Source: Paralithodes platypus | Lineage: Eukaryota; Arthropoda; Malacostraca; Decapoda; Lithodidae | DNA length: 64,000 nt | Direction of reading: 5' to 3' | Assembly (NCBI GenBank): GCA_032716605.1 | Contig: CM064480.1 | Coordinates: forward strand, 29,670,879 to 29,734,878 | In this document: in pieces, positions 38,201 through 49,529 of the stretch | Numbering within the stretch: position 1 is the first letter of the stretch | Layout: each line of letters opens with the position of its first letter | The notes under the pieces: model-generated | Database searches by the model: none | The model's input: only the letters and a program-made list of their open reading frames with translations | What the model was told of the DNA's origin: nothing | Translations under genes and position numbers: made by a program

Positions 38201-39535
38201 ATGAATAGAAATAAGGAAGCTAGGCCTAACGATGTAAATAGCCAATGGAACTTTCTTAAGCATAGCCTTATCGCTGCCACTGACAAAGTCTGTGGGAAAA
38301 CAAAGGGTCACCCCAGGAATAAGACCTCTTGGTGGTGGAACGATGAGGTAGAACATGCTGTGAAAGAGAAAAGGAGATGCTTCAAAGCATGGAAGAAAGG
38401 AGGCAGAAGGGAGGAATACCAGGCAGCTAAACGAACTGCCAAAAGAGTTATTTACAATGCTAAAAATCGCATTAAGGACCTGGTCCTCGAACAAGTGTGT
38501 AACACTGACAATCCCAATGGGATCTTCAACCTAGCTAGGCGAGTTAAAAATTACAGTAGGGATATTATAGGTGAACAGTGTATTAGAGATGATAATGGGA
38601 AGATTGTGTATGCAGAAAATGAAATCAGAGAAGCATGGAAGGCACATTATGAACGATTGCTAAATGTAGAGTTTGAATGGGATAAGGAACAGCTTAGTAT
38701 CGAAAAACCAATATCTGGGCCCCCTCCTTTGATAGCACCAGCTGTAGTGAGCGACGCAATCAATAAAATAAAGGACGGTAAAGCTCCAGGTTGCTCCGAC
38801 ATTGTCGCTGAGATGATAAAAGCCTCAGGGGAGATTGGTGTAAACTTAGTCACTGAGCTGATAAACACCATTATTAAAGATGAGAAAATCCCAGAGGATT
38901 GGCTCAAAAGTGTAATAGTAAATATATACAAAGGAAAAGGGGATGCGCTAGATAGAGGAAATTATAGGGGCCTGAAAATGCTTGACCAAATCATGAAGGT
39001 CTGTGAGAGAGTCCTTGAGGGTTTGATCAGGCAAAGCATCTCTATTGATGATATGCAGTTTGGTTTTATGCCAGGACGTGGTACAACCGATGCTATCTTC
39101 ATAGTCAGGCAGATACAGGAAAGATACTTACTAAAAGGCAGGGATCTTTACTTTGTGTTTGTGGACCTGGAGAAGGCCTTTGATAGGGTACCTAGAGATG
39201 TTGTGCAGTGGGCTATGAGGAAACTTGGTGTGGAAGAGTGGCTGGTGCGTGTGATAATGAAGATGTATGAGGATTCGCGAAGTTCGGTGAGGGTGAAGGG
39301 TGTACTGAGTGATGAGTTCGCAGTCCGTGTTGGAGTCCATCAGGGTTCAGTGTTAAGCCCCCTCCTCTTTATTATGGTCTTGGAGGCGCTGTCTAGAGTT
39401 TTTAGAGGCAGACTCCCGTTGGAACTGTTTTATGCAGACGATTTAGTCCTAATAGCTGACAGTATGCAGGATGCTGAGGCCAAATTCAGAGAGTGGAGAG
39501 GGCATGGCGAGCAAGGGTTTAAGAGTCAATATTAA
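38201..39535 (+). pseudogene. RTE-like LINE reverse transcriptase
   Basis: The enzyme copies LINE RNA at the target site. KTSWWWNDEVEHAVKEKRR and a basic linker are followed by NKIKDGKAPGCSDIVAEMI, NYRGLKMLDQIMKVCERVL, QFGFMPGRGTTDAIFIVRQ (motifs 1-2), FVFVDLEKAFDRVPRDVV (motif A), VGVHQGSVLSPLLFIMVLEA (motif B) and LFYADDLVLIA (motif C, YADD intact). A frameshift near 39510 ends this frame. The 5' part of the protein is missing upstream of the MITE boundary. Confidence 0.9.
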
Positions 39536-40389
39536 CAAAACCAAGGTTATGCATTGTAGATTGAGACGAGGCAATGTGGAAAAGAGCGGTGCATACCCAT
39601 GTGCAGTGTGTGGAAAGGGAGTGGGCGTTAACTCAGTTCAATGTAGCATCTGTCGATGTTGGGATACACCATGGGAGTAAGCGCTGTAGTAGAATAAAGG
39701 GGCCCCTGCCGAAGGATAAGTCAGAAATAGAGAAATTTGAGTGCGTAGTGTGCAAAGGCAAGCTTGTGTTAAGTGATGATCCTGTGGCTGTGAATATTGG
39801 AAATGAGTCTTTGGAGCTGGTGAACAAGTTTTGTTACCTAGGAGATACCATCTCTGCCGGTGGTGGGGCCGAGGCTGCCACTGTTGCTAGAATTAGGTGT
39901 GGCTGGGGGAAGTTCAGAGAATTGATGCCAATCCTGACCATGAAAAGAATGCCTCTCCCCCTGAAGGGAAAGGTGTATGCCTCATGTGTTAGAAGTGCAA
40001 TGACGTATGCCTCAGAAACATGGGCCGTTAAAGTAGAGGATGTCAACAGAATGGAGCGTAATGAGATGAGAATGGTGAGATGGATGTGTGGGGCCAGGCT
40101 ACAGGATAGAATAACAAATGTTGAGCTGAAGAGACGTTTAGGTATAAAGAGTATTAACGAGGTGATGCGTACAAGTAGACTGGGATGGTATGGACATGTG
40201 GAGAGAATGGATGAACAAAATTGGGTGAAAAAATGCAGGTCTGTGATTGTGGAGGGAGCTGCACCAAGGGGTGGACCGAGGAAGACCTGGGATCGGACTA
40301 TACGCGCCGATCTCAAATCCAAGAACTTGACAAGTGAAGCAGTCCTTAACAGGGTTGCCTGGAATGCCGCCATTAGGACAAGAGACTGA
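39536..40389 (+). pseudogene. RTE-like LINE C-terminal region with zinc-ribbon insert
   Basis: After the shift, RVNINKTKVMHCRL is followed by YPCAVCGKGVGVNSVQCSIC (CxxC twice), a second shift near 39665, and FECVVCKGKL (CxxC). These look like parts of a PHD- or ribbon-type zinc module. Then come KFCYLGDTISAGGGAEAA, ASCVRSAMTYASETWAV, MVRWMCGARLQDRITNVEL, RLGWYGHVERMDEQNWVKK and GGPRKTWDRTI, a classic LINE C-terminus. The frame ends at 40387. Confidence 0.85.
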
Positions 40390-40445
40390 AACTGCACTGA
40401 TGTGTGGAACACTCAGTCATAAAATGTTATGTATGTATGTATGTA

Positions 40446-40615
40446 CAGACAAACGAACAAAGGCAAAAACTTTAATGGCGGAGGTAAAGTATCAAAAGTG
40501 TGTGTGTGGGGAGGCGTAATCTTGTCTTTATGTTTGTGGAAGGCAGGGCTCTCAACCCTACTCTAATAAGACCAGCCCTTATTTCCATTGCTCTCAAGAC
40601 TGAAGTGATAGGCAG
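40446..40615. other. No gene seen
   Basis: A short flank between the LINE tail and the next TTAA element. I see nothing in it. Confidence 0.5.
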
Positions 40616-41273
40616 TTAACCTGAGGAGCATGAAAATGAGGTAGTCAAAAGTGCCCAGTATGCGCAATTAAGCCCATCGATTCTGACAGAATTTGTTACG
40701 TTTACCATATAAAGCATTATTTCTTATTGATGTGCATTTATTTTACAAATATGATGAACATATGAACATTGAGGAGTGATAAAAGTGGGAACGGCAATTG
40801 GGTGGTGGAAAACATATATTTTCGCCACCAGGTCGTATCCTGGGTCAGCCGGCTGAGAGACGTACATTTCCACTCACTCTGCAACGTCTCGCAAGGTACT
40901 GAGCAGCCTGGGAGAGATCTCACACAGTCACACTACAAGAGGATCTCCTTATGACTCAACCCTGCCTCCGAGCCTGCCTGATGATAATTGGCGCGGAAAA
41001 TAACCGATAAATGAGGGAAATAAGAGGAAAAATGGCCAATAATTGAGGAGGGGAGAAGAGGGGTGAAAAGGAGGGAAATGTGGGGGGTCGGGACACATGG
41101 ATGAGTGCTAGAAAGCACTAGATGGGAATTATCTCACCTAATTATATATTCGCCCAATCACATATTCACCCCCTGGTATTTTGGAAGTTTTTTTTCATGG
41201 TCTTGCTTCCATGAGGCCTATCGCGTACGCTATACAGATACTTCCATGAGGCTTATCGCGCTTCTCCGGTTAG
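40616..41273 (-). mobile_element. TTAA-ended MITE, family R1, divergent copy
   Basis: It starts TTAACCTGAGGAGCATG at 40616, matching 7899. At the other end the TTAA has become TTAG (41270-41273). The doubled cassette is GCGATAAGCCTCATGGAAG / GCGATAGGCCTCATGGAAG on the minus strand. The internal GAGGAGGGGAGAAG and GGGACACATGG blocks are kept. Confidence 0.75.
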
Positions 41274-41545
41274 AAATGATGGTGGTGGTGGAGTGGCGTG
41301 CAACAAGATGCGAAGTCTATGGGATGCGATTAACAAAAGAACTGAAAGACCATAAAAAGGCCTTCGAGATATTCAGTGCCAAAGAGATGAGAGACGAATT
41401 TCTAAAATAGTATAATAAGCATATGGGTTAGTGCTTTCACTGAGTTCGCTCGAACTATTTCTGTTATGCTAAACAAAGCAAGTAGTGTGGATTCTTCTAA
41501 TGGGAAGAAACTAGGAGCTCAATATATATATACAGTATATATATA
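41274..41545. repeat. Unrecognised flank and left half of a (TA)n microsatellite
   Basis: 41274-41410 is open on the + strand (ELKDHKKAFEIFSAKEMRDE) without family resemblance. 41522-41546 is (TA)n. The other half of the microsatellite lies beyond the DIRS 3 remnant, at 46140-46190. Confidence 0.5.
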
Positions 41546-41649
41546 TTGGGAGGTTTGACGACCTCCCTTATAACCAAATAAGGAAAACCTCTTATTTGGT
41601 AGTCAAAGAAACTGCCGGGTGAGGGGAGAGGGCCGGCATTGGCCAGGAG

Positions 41650-43000
41650 GAGTTACTCGTTGTGCGGAGCATAGCCGCCCGTAAACTTGTCATGGAGAAA
41701 GGAATTACCATGGCCTCCCCCCGTCCTCCCGGCCGTCCCGACAAAAACGGAGGGCGGGACTCGCGCCCCGGCCTGTCTCCCTCCTGTCCGAGCATGGGAG
41801 CTTTGGACGAGGGCCCCGGAATCTGCAAGCATAGTCCACCCACAGGACGGGATGGCGAACAGTGTACCGACGGCCACGGGAGGAGCGTACACCACGCCCC
41901 CCGCGGCCCGTCCCATAGCCCAAGCCCCAGGTCCGGGGCTCCATGCCGGCGACGGACCTCCACGCATGTGGGTGGAGAAGGATGACAAGGACTTTGCCAC
42001 AACCTCCCATTGCGCGGAGAAAGAAAGCCTCCTGCCAAGCCACCCCCAGGAACAGTCCTGGACCAAAAAGGCTCGTCAGGAGGAGGTGGCTGCGGACTTC
42101 GGTAGGTGCTGACGTGCAGAAAAACCACCCGAACCTGTCGACGGCAATGGGAGGCGAACGTCCTGGACTGGGTAGAAAAAAGCAATGTCAATGTAGGGCT
42201 TCAGATTCCAGGTAAGCCTGAGGAGCGGAGCAGCAGGCCAGACACAAAAGTGGAGGCCACGGTGGGGATGGTCGGGGAACCCATTGTCGTAGCCTGACCA
42301 AAACTCAACCACCTCACGGATCCACTCTTCCCAGGGACCAGTACGGAGGGGCGGTAGCTCCAGCCTCAGGACTCCATGTGCTTCAGAAAAGTCAGAGAGG
42401 GAGCGGACATCCGTCAAGAAGGCACGGCGGGAGGAATCCGCCCAGGGTTAGACGACAGCGGAGGACGACACCGAGGGCCCGGTAGGAGAAGTACTGCACA
42501 TCCTGCAGGAGGAGAACCAGAGCGGAAACAGTGTCGCTCCCGTCTGCCAGTCGCTGCAGATACCACAGACTGGGCAGATGCCGGCGCCAGAGGAACACGG
42601 TGCCGAGGAGGTCATGCATCCCCTGGTAGCCGCCTAGCGGCCTGACTCGAACCCTGGGCCAGGGAGCCACGAGTCGCAGCATGGGAGCGAGAACGGGGAG
42701 CAGCAGCAGAGGTAGGCCGTACCCCGAACAGGACCCGGATGGCATCATCTCGAAGGAAGGGGCTCTGAGTAGGGCAACTGACACGTAACGGGCCATGGTC
42801 GCCCAAGAGTGTAGCCCTTAGCCTCCACCGACGTAGGGCGAGAGCCCAGGAAGTGAAGGGCAGAGAGGCAAACTCCACCACGGCAGGGACCAGAGACGTC
42901 CATGCTGCAGCAGGCCGTGTGGAGGCAGCACCCAGGAAGGCCCAGCATGACGGTCTGAAAGCACGTCGGGCGAAGGCAGTGAAGAGGCGGCATCATGGGA
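41650..43000 (-). pseudogene. DIRS 3 gag-like remnant, frameshifted
   Basis: Minus-strand frames at 42392-42796, 42076-42417 and 41592-42191 are GC-rich. TGPWEEWIREVVEFWSG at about 42320-42270 resembles GPGPWVEWETEAQNF in gag of DIRS 1, and PDHPHRGLHFCVWPA resembles the stretch that follows it there. The rest is too shifted to read. A Cys-rich start as in DIRS 1 is not evident. Confidence 0.4.
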
Positions 43001-43189
43001 CTGCTAAAAACGGGGAACGGTACTCACCAGAGGAGGTGAGACAGGTCCAAAGTATGAGGCAGTGTAGCCTAAACTGCAGATGACACACCATATGTAAGAC
43101 AATATCCAAGAATACGCCAAGTAGCAGATATAACAAGGAAAATACCCACACATAGGAGACCACAAACACCAGGGCTGGGACAAGCCACT

Positions 43190-45065
43190 TAGCAAGGCCC
43201 AACCCTAGGGAACAGGTCCAATCCCGTCGGGGAAAATAGAGCCCCACCTATTAGAAATACCTGAGAGCCCACTGGAGGGAGGAAGTGGCGCAGCTGCGCC
43301 GGGTCAGGGAGGGCCGGTGGTAGAGCAGGCACAAACCGTAAGTAAAGAAGTCGAGTGTGAGTTTCCCAACGACACCCTATTGGTATAAATAGGAGGGGGA
43401 ATCCAACACACACAGGACAAACGCCACGTGAGCGGAGGCCTGGGATTTTCAGCGGGTCTCTGTGTCGATCTAGTAGCGGCCTGCATGTGGAGTGGATTCG
43501 TGGCACAGAAGAACACAGAGGATATTAACCCCTTCCGACTCATATGACGCGACAGCGTCATATGTCGGTTTTGCCAAAAAACTCCTATGACGCTAGTGTG
43601 TCATATGAACCTATCTTAATATCTCTCTAATAAGTTATATGATGCTCTAGCGTCATTTAGGCCTCAGTAAGTTACGTAAGTTAGATCAGAATCTGTCGAA
43701 TGGTGGCAACCCCAAGTTCCTCCGACTTCTAACGGTCCCTCAGTGAGATTTTGACTGTTGTGGGGATAATACCGTGCGGTCCGCCTCCTCGTCAGTAAGT
43801 TAACTATTTCAGTCTGAGGGGATTAACAAGGGGGAAACCCAGCCAAGCAGCCATTCCCTGGGTGCAGATGAATGCAAAGGGCATAAATAACCAGAGGAAA
43901 AAGCTATGTGACCGATTCCTGTTTACAGATACAGGTCACAGGGTACATCCAAGAGTAGAAAATCCACCTGTGGAGTGGATTTCGAGAGATAGAGGAAGAG
44001 GCAGAGGACACCCCGCCTGTTCGGCGGAAAACGTGTGGAAACACAACGTGGAGTCAGGGCCGAACCTCCCTGTCAGTAAAAAAGTCAAGTGTGAGCTTCC
44101 CAACAACACCCTATTGGTATACATAGGAGGGGAAACCAAGACACACAAGACAATTTCCATGTGAGCAGAGTCCTGGGACTTTTCAACAGGCCCCTGAGTC
44201 CACCTAATATACTAGAAGACCACCTGTAGGGCGGAAACTAGGCACAGAAGGAGGACACAGGGGATAGGAAAATCAGCCAAGCAGCCATTTCCAGGATTGT
44301 ACATACCGGTGAGTCCACCTAGTATACTAGAAGGCTGCCTGTAGGGCGAAAACTAGGCACAGAAGGAGGACACACAGAGGATAGGAAATTAGCCAAGCAG
44401 CCATTTCCAGGATTGTACATACATTCAGAACTTACACAGGGCACCAACAATATCAATAACCAAGGAAAAAGGCTATGTGGCCGAGTCCCTGATACAGATA
44501 CATGGCACAGGGCACATCAAAAGTAGAAAATCCGTGTGTAGAACGAAATTCTAGAAAAGATGAAGGAGCCGAGGACACCTGAAGACCCCCGCCTATGTGG
44601 CGAAAAAACGTGTGTAAACACGAATGTCGAGTTAACTTGTCCAGGCCTATCCTCTCTGTGGGTGGGGCCCTTGCATAGTTCCAGACATCCTCCTGCCCCC
44701 CCCCCCCCCCACCTATGATCAAGTAAACACAGGCAGGGGAAGAACAGAAACAGTGAAAATTGTAATATAAGCAAGAATTTTAACAACAGCGACAAGACCG
44801 AGACCTCCAAGTCAATTGAGACAAGAGGAAAAAGAAGGAAAGGACCTGTATGGACCAACCCGACTGCGGTCAGCTCAAGGCAAAAAAAACGATTAGCTTA
44901 GTTACACAATACATAAAGGCGAGAATTTTAACAAGAGCGTATAAGACCTAAACCACCAAGTCATTTTAGACAAGAGGAAAGAGAAGGAAAAGGACCTGTA
45001 AGGGCCAATCCGACTGTGGTCAGCTCAAGGTAAAAAAACTGGCCTAGCTTAGTTATACAATGCAC
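43190..45065. repeat. DIRS 3 leader with tandem repeats and a G15 run
   Basis: A unit around CCCTATTGGTATA occurs at about 43374 and 44110; units of about 120 bp lie at 44190-44298 and 44311-44421 (CTGTAGGGCG, AGCCAAGCAGCCATTTCC); units of about 157 bp lie at 44755-44905 and 44912-45065 (GAATTTTAACAA, TCAGCTCAAGG). C15 at 44696-44710 is G15 on the element's coding strand. No gene is seen. The MITE at 43525-43826 interrupts the first repeat. Confidence 0.6.
43525..43826 (+). mobile_element. TTAA MITE in DIRS 3, 302 bp
   Basis: TTAA at 43525-43528 and 43823-43826. The ends read TTAACCCCTTCCGACT and (inverted) TTAATCCCCTCAGACT. Inside the left end are repeated CATATGACGC / GCGTCATATG palindromic words. 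The host tandem repeat continues on both sides (CACAGAGGATA before; AGCCAAGCAGCCATTCC after). Confidence 0.7.
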
Positions 45066-46139
45066 ACAAAAAGATAAAACACTAGGGCAGCGTCAATCCC
45101 TGAGTGAAAGAACCTTGAAACAAAGCTAAACACTGCCCGAAAAAACCCACAATTACGTTAATGGAAGCAAAAGAAAAGTTAGGGTTACCGTCACTGTTAC
45201 CAGAACTATGTATCCGCGAGTCAAGTAGGCCCGGGGAAACAAAAAGGAACTGACAAGAGAGTGAACCAGGCAACGAATTACAAGACCACCAACTACGGAC
45301 ATGTTGAAAAACAAGTCAGAAAGGCTTACAGGTCAAGTGGAGACCAAAGCAGCATGTTTGAAAAAGAATAAAGGCTGTATGCCCTCTGCTCTCACAAAAG
45401 CAGAATCCGGAGAAACTTCATGCTCAAGTCTTATAAAACTTCGACACGTAGTCATACGAAAAACAATTAAAACAAAAAACACGAAAAAAGGAAAAGAAAC
45501 AATGCATCACACGGAAAGCATACATAACCCCCAATTTACGTTAAGGGTGACTAAAAAGTGAATATAACCCCGAAAAGCGAGGGTAGAATAGTGCACTCAA
45601 CGACCGCTACGTGGCGCTGAGGACCAACCACCCTCGAAGTAAATAATATTATTCAACACGTCTCCAGCACTGCGCGCACACCGAAAAACACGCCATAAAT
45701 ACGAAAAGTGCTACCTACATCACTGAAACATCCTTCTAAAACCTCAACAGCCTGAAAAGGCTCACACTCACTTAGTTGAAGCGAAGGGGCAAGTAAAATC
45801 AGGCACTCGCGTAACACAGACAAAAAAGGCGTGTGTCATCGACGGTGGGAGCGAAGAGACTGATACCTAGATACTGTTATATGTACTGGTGCAGGCTCAT
45901 AGAAAATGGAGCATGGCTAAGAGGAGAGCAGCTAGATTAAATGGGTAACTATAACTTTTTTCTCTCCTTTGCTATCCTAATTTCTTTTCCTTCTTTAGTC
46001 GTCTCGGAGTGTGTACAACGTGCCTAGTAGTGAATTGAGGTGCAACTCTAGAGATTATTAATACTTCACGTCAGTACCGATAAATCGGCCCTCTGTGGTA
46101 GCGGCTGAGATCTTAAGCCCTACGTTGGAAACGTAGAGA
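45066..46139 (-). other. DIRS 3 5' region, no gene seen
   Basis: A-rich on the + strand with only short frames (for example 45301-45561, Lys-rich, no resemblance). 45890-46139 probably belongs to the inverted terminal repeat, judged by the weak match to DIRS 2 (TTTTCTCTCCTTTGC, GTACAACGTGCCTAGTAG). Confidence 0.4.
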
Positions 46140-46161
46140 CTGCTACTAAATATATATTGTA

Positions 46162-46190
<29 letters not shown>
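46140..46190. repeat. (TA)n microsatellite, right half
   Basis: Alternating AT for about 45 bp, interrupted by TTGTAAT at 46156-46163. Confidence 0.9.
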
Positions 46191-46194
<4 letters not shown>

Positions 46195-46940
46195 ATGGGC
46201 ACTCCCGCAATCACTTCCATAAAAGGCTAATCCCACTGTAGCGGAAGTCCGATTTTATTAGCGGATATTTATTTGTGACAAATTCGCCGAATATCAGCGG
46301 GTTTGAATAGCGGAAGTACTTCCGCTAACAAATTCATGCTCTCAGCGGTGCTCAACCTCTCAAACTCCCCATGCGGGTTACTATTTATAGTCAGCAAGCT
46401 CAAACAGGATTCCCCCGGTATGCCATACAATCGCTGTTTGGTGGAAGTTGCCGCGAGTGGAGGAGGACTCTGGCCCGGCTGCCTCAGTGCCTTGCCGCCA
46501 AGCGAGAAGCTATAATGCATTCACAGTAGACAAACACACCTCCCAGCCCTCCCTCCTGCCTCGAAGTCATGGAAAGCCACAGTGACCAGACCTAAATTCG
46601 ATCCATAATCCATAAATTCGATCCACCATGTTCAGCGTGTTCAGCGTAGAGTATAAAGGCTATCAGCCTATGCCCGAGAGGGAGTAGTTGGAATATAGAA
46701 AAAACAAAAAAAAAAACATTAAAAAAGTATACGTGAAATATAAAGACAAACTACTCATGATCACTGTGGAATGAAGTACCGGTATTGAAGATTTAGAAGA
46801 AAACAAAATAATACTCAAACCCGCCACCATGTCTATAAGTCTATAGAAGGTAAACCATTACGTGAGCTTTGCTGAGCAAGTAAGTTTGATTAAATGGTTT
46901 CCCAAGCAAATTAGTTGCAAGTTAAATGTTCACAACGTTA
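46191..46940. other. Unclassified repeat debris, with a SINE/LINE tail at 46655-46725
   Basis: CAGAGATGGGCACTC at 46192 looks like a hAT-type element end, followed by many AGCGGAAGT words. No matching end or transposase was found. 46655-46725 repeats the sequence at 32890-32950 (AGCCTATGCCCGAGAGGGAG, then GGAATATAG and A-rich). A minus-strand frame at 46269-46520 has no recognised domain. Confidence 0.4.
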
Positions 46941-47260
46941 TTAACCCCTACTGTACCGGAGGATACAGTAATGAAAGTCCCCCCCAGTCCCAAGCAATGT
47001 GGCAAAAATGGCAAGATAGAACAACCTTCCACCTCAAGAGATGAAGGAAGACTGGCTCTCCCACCCTTCAGTGGGTTTTATATAAGCTGAGAAGTGTTGC
47101 CATATCGAGAGCAGTGCTCAAACGGTCGTGGTACCAGGTACAGACTGATACAGGCAGTTACAAGGAAAGTACATTACTGACGGCTCCTAGTCATCGCTGG
47201 GACTGGGGAGTGACTTATCTACTGACGGCTAGTAGCCATCGCTGGGATTGGACGGGTTAA
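46941..47260 (-). mobile_element. TTAA MITE family C, uninterrupted copy (320 bp)
   Basis: TTAA at both ends: TTAACCCCTACTGTACCGG at 46941 and GGATTGGACGGGTTAA at 47245-47260. It has the doubled cassette CCCAGCGATGGCTACTAGCC / CCCAGCGATGACTAGGAGCC plus CGTCAGTA on the minus strand. It is the intact counterpart of the split copy at 9880-21234 and carries a TATA-like CTTATATAAAAC (minus strand). Confidence 0.85.
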
Positions 47261-47839
47261 GCTATCAAGTTTAACCCACTCTCGTAATATTTCAAGGGAT
47301 AGATCAATACAAATAAGAATTTCAGATGAAATCTGTAATTCTGTATATATACAACTTTAATTCATATTTAATTATTCAATGAAAATATCAAGACAGTTTC
47401 AGTTGTGGCCAGTAGATGGCACCACTTGAGCCTTGAACCAAAACAATGCAAATGGCGGTGGTTCAGTTTAACCTTATAACCTTAGATTAACCTCATGTCT
47501 AACCTCATGGGAGATTGTAGGCAACAATCGATCAGGGCTAGACCCAGGTGAGCTTATAGGCATGTGATAAAGAGTCGCTGGAACTCCTGTTTCATTTGCT
47601 TGGCCTCTCTTACTGATTTTCTTTGTGCCTCATTTACACTGAGAGCAATCCAGCTAGCTCTCACAAACACCTCCTCCTCCTATCCACTTCACTACACTAA
47701 ACATGCACACCACACTTCATTTCTCCACACCAAAATTAAAACAAAACAAAAAATTATGAATTCTAGCCTCGGAGTCCCCAGGGGGAGGGACCATAAATGC
47801 CCCCACACCCAACAGACCATCCCCTGACGACCCCACACA
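47261..47839. other. No gene recognised
   Basis: AT-rich, with a second TTAACCC at 47276 lacking a partner. The frame at 47564-47827 is short and without resemblance. The end (47830-47839) adjoins the T-run of the next LINE and may hold its target site. Confidence 0.4.
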
Positions 47840-49508
47840 ATTTTTTTTTTTTTTTTTTTTTTCTATGTGATTGAGGGAGGCAAAAGGCATAACTGCCTAT
47901 AGCGAGTGCCTCCCCCATAGTTGAAAGAGTGACAGGGCCAAAATCAAGGGACGTTCGAGCCAAAATGCCTGGACACACGGAGTTTGAAGCAATTTAAGTC
48001 ATAGGAAGAGGGAAAGACTGATTCTGGGAGAGAGTTCCAGAGCTCAGCTGTTGAGTAGAAGAAAGTTTGAGAGTAACGTTTCACTCTTGGGTTGGAGAGT
48101 TGCACAGAGTAGGGGTGGGATTGAGTTGCAAGACGGGTACCACGTGCCCTACGTAAAGGAGGTGGTATGCACTGGGATAGCTCTGAGGAACACTGATTAT
48201 TATAGTAGCGATAGAATAGCGAGAGAGATGCAACATTGCGGCGGAGAGAGAGAGATTGCAGAGAGTTGGTGAGTGGACGGGAGTTAATGATACGAAAGGC
48301 CTTCCTTTCAACTTTGTCTAGGAGAGCGGTGTGGGAGGAACCTCCCCACATGTGAACAATACTCAATACAAGGGCGCACTATGCCCCTGTACAGAGCAAG
48401 AAGCTGTGCAGGGGAAAAGAACCCCCTAAGGCGGTTGAGCACACCCAGCTTCTGGGAGGCTGCCTTAGCAAGACTGGTAATATGGTCCTTCCAAATGAGA
48501 GCAGAAGAAAAAGAGACACCAAGAATATTGAGAGAAGATGAAGGGTTGATTTTTGTATTGTTGAAGAATAAGGGATAGTCCGCTGGGAGATCCTGACGGG
48601 TAGATAGATGGAGAAATTGGGTTTTGGAAGCATTAAAGTTAACAAGGTTTTCTCTGCCCCAATTGGAAATAGTATTTAGATCAGAATTTAAGAGTTCTAT
48701 GGCTTCATTACGTTTGTCGTTGAGGGATTGCTGGCTGGGGCGTTCTGAAAAACTAATGGAGTAGTGTAAGGTTGAGTCGTCTGCGTATGAATGGATGGGA
48801 ATTAAGGTACAGTTAAGGAGATCATTTATAAAAATTAGAAAGAGAATAGGAGATAGGACAGAGCCCTGAGGAACACCGGAGTTTATAGGGTGAGGAAGTG
48901 AACAATGGCCGTCCACAACCGCGGCTATGGAACGGCCGGAAAGGAAATTAGAGACAAAGGCACAGATGGAGGGATAGAAACCGAAGGAGGGTAGTTTAGA
49001 AATTAAAGATTTATGCCAGACTCTATCGAAGGCTTTCGATATGTCTAGTGCAATAGAAAAAGTCTCACCAAAGTCCCGGAAGGAGGATGACCAAGAGTTA
49101 GTAAGATATGAAAGAAGATCACCAGTAGAGCGACCCTTAAGGAAGCCATACTGGCGATCTGAGAGCAGATTATGAGAAGAGAAATGCTTAAGAAATTTGG
49201 AAGCAAGAATAGTTTCAAAAACTTTAGAAAGACAAGAGATAAGAGCAATTGGACGATAGTTGGAGGGTTGAGAGCGGTCACCCTTCTTTGGGACAGGTTG
49301 AATGTGAGCAAACTTCCAGCATGAAGGGAAGACGTTAGAGGATAGACAGAGACGAAAGAGTTTGCCTAGGCAGGGAGTCAGCACGGAAGCACAGTTTTTG
49401 AGAACAACAGGAGAAACACCGTCCGGACCGTACACCTTATTAGTGTTAAGCCCAGAGAGGGTAGAAAGTACATCTTTAGAAGAGATTAGGATATTAGGCA
49501 TAAGTAAT
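47840..49508 (-). mobile_element. Jockey/I-group LINE, 5'-truncated minus copy
   Basis: A T22 run at 47840-47861 is the poly(A) tail. The copy is the inverse of 50820-52455 with few differences and starts head to head against the plus copy at about 49508. Confidence 0.9.
47944..49501 (-). pseudogene. LINE reverse transcriptase (minus copy)
   Basis: This is the reverse transcriptase of a Jockey/I-group LINE. The main frame (48308-49501, 397 codons) shows GLNTNKVYGPDGVSPVVLK, PVPKKGDRSQPSNYRPIALI, DRQYGFLKGRSTGDLL, SIALDISKAFDRVWH (motif A), SGVPQGSVLSPILFLIFIND (motif B) and HSYADDSTLHYS (motif C, YADD). It then shifts at about 48345 into the C-terminal part RTALLDKVERKAFRIINS to ELWNSLPESVF. 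Clade assignment is by motif memory only. Confidence 0.9.
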
Positions 49509-49529
49509 TACCTGGACCTCGGCCTGTTA

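Larger units (their letters stand above)
38170..40445 (+). mobile_element. RTE-like LINE, 5' truncated
   Basis: The endonuclease is missing. Reverse transcriptase and a long C-terminal part are present, ending in a (ATGT)n tail at 40424-40443, typical of RTE-type LINEs. Related fragments lie at 57770-59113 and 60050-60548 on the minus strand. Confidence 0.8.
41546..46152 (-). mobile_element. DIRS element 3, gag-only remnant
   Basis: The low-coordinate end (41546-41605) matches the hairpin-bearing right terminus of DIRS 2 (TTGGGAGGTTTGACG and AAATAAGGAAAACCTCTTATTT). The high-coordinate end (46110-46152) resembles the other DIRS 2 terminus (CTACGTTGGAA, ACTGCTACTAAATA). GC-rich, frameshifted gag-like coding sequence lies at 41650-43000. 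No reverse transcriptase or recombinase motif was found. It sits inside a (TA)n microsatellite. Confidence 0.55.

Noticed and set aside
41662..42112. Plus-strand frames at 41.7-42.1 kb (Pro/Gly-rich)
   Set aside because: They are antisense shadows of the GC-rich gag-like remnant on the minus strand.
1700..45065. Common 150-160-bp period of several tandem duplications (1.9, 19.5, 36.7 and 44.9 kb) as a nucleosome-related signal
   Set aside because: The sequences are unrelated and only a few units exist; coincidence is the simpler reading.
45301..45561. 86-codon Lys-rich frame as a small gene
   Set aside because: A-rich leader of DIRS 3; no domain, no start context and no conservation evidence.
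46191..46520. hAT transposon with transposase
   Set aside because: Only a hAT-like end (CAGAGATGGGCA) is seen; no second end, no 8-bp duplication and no transposase motif.
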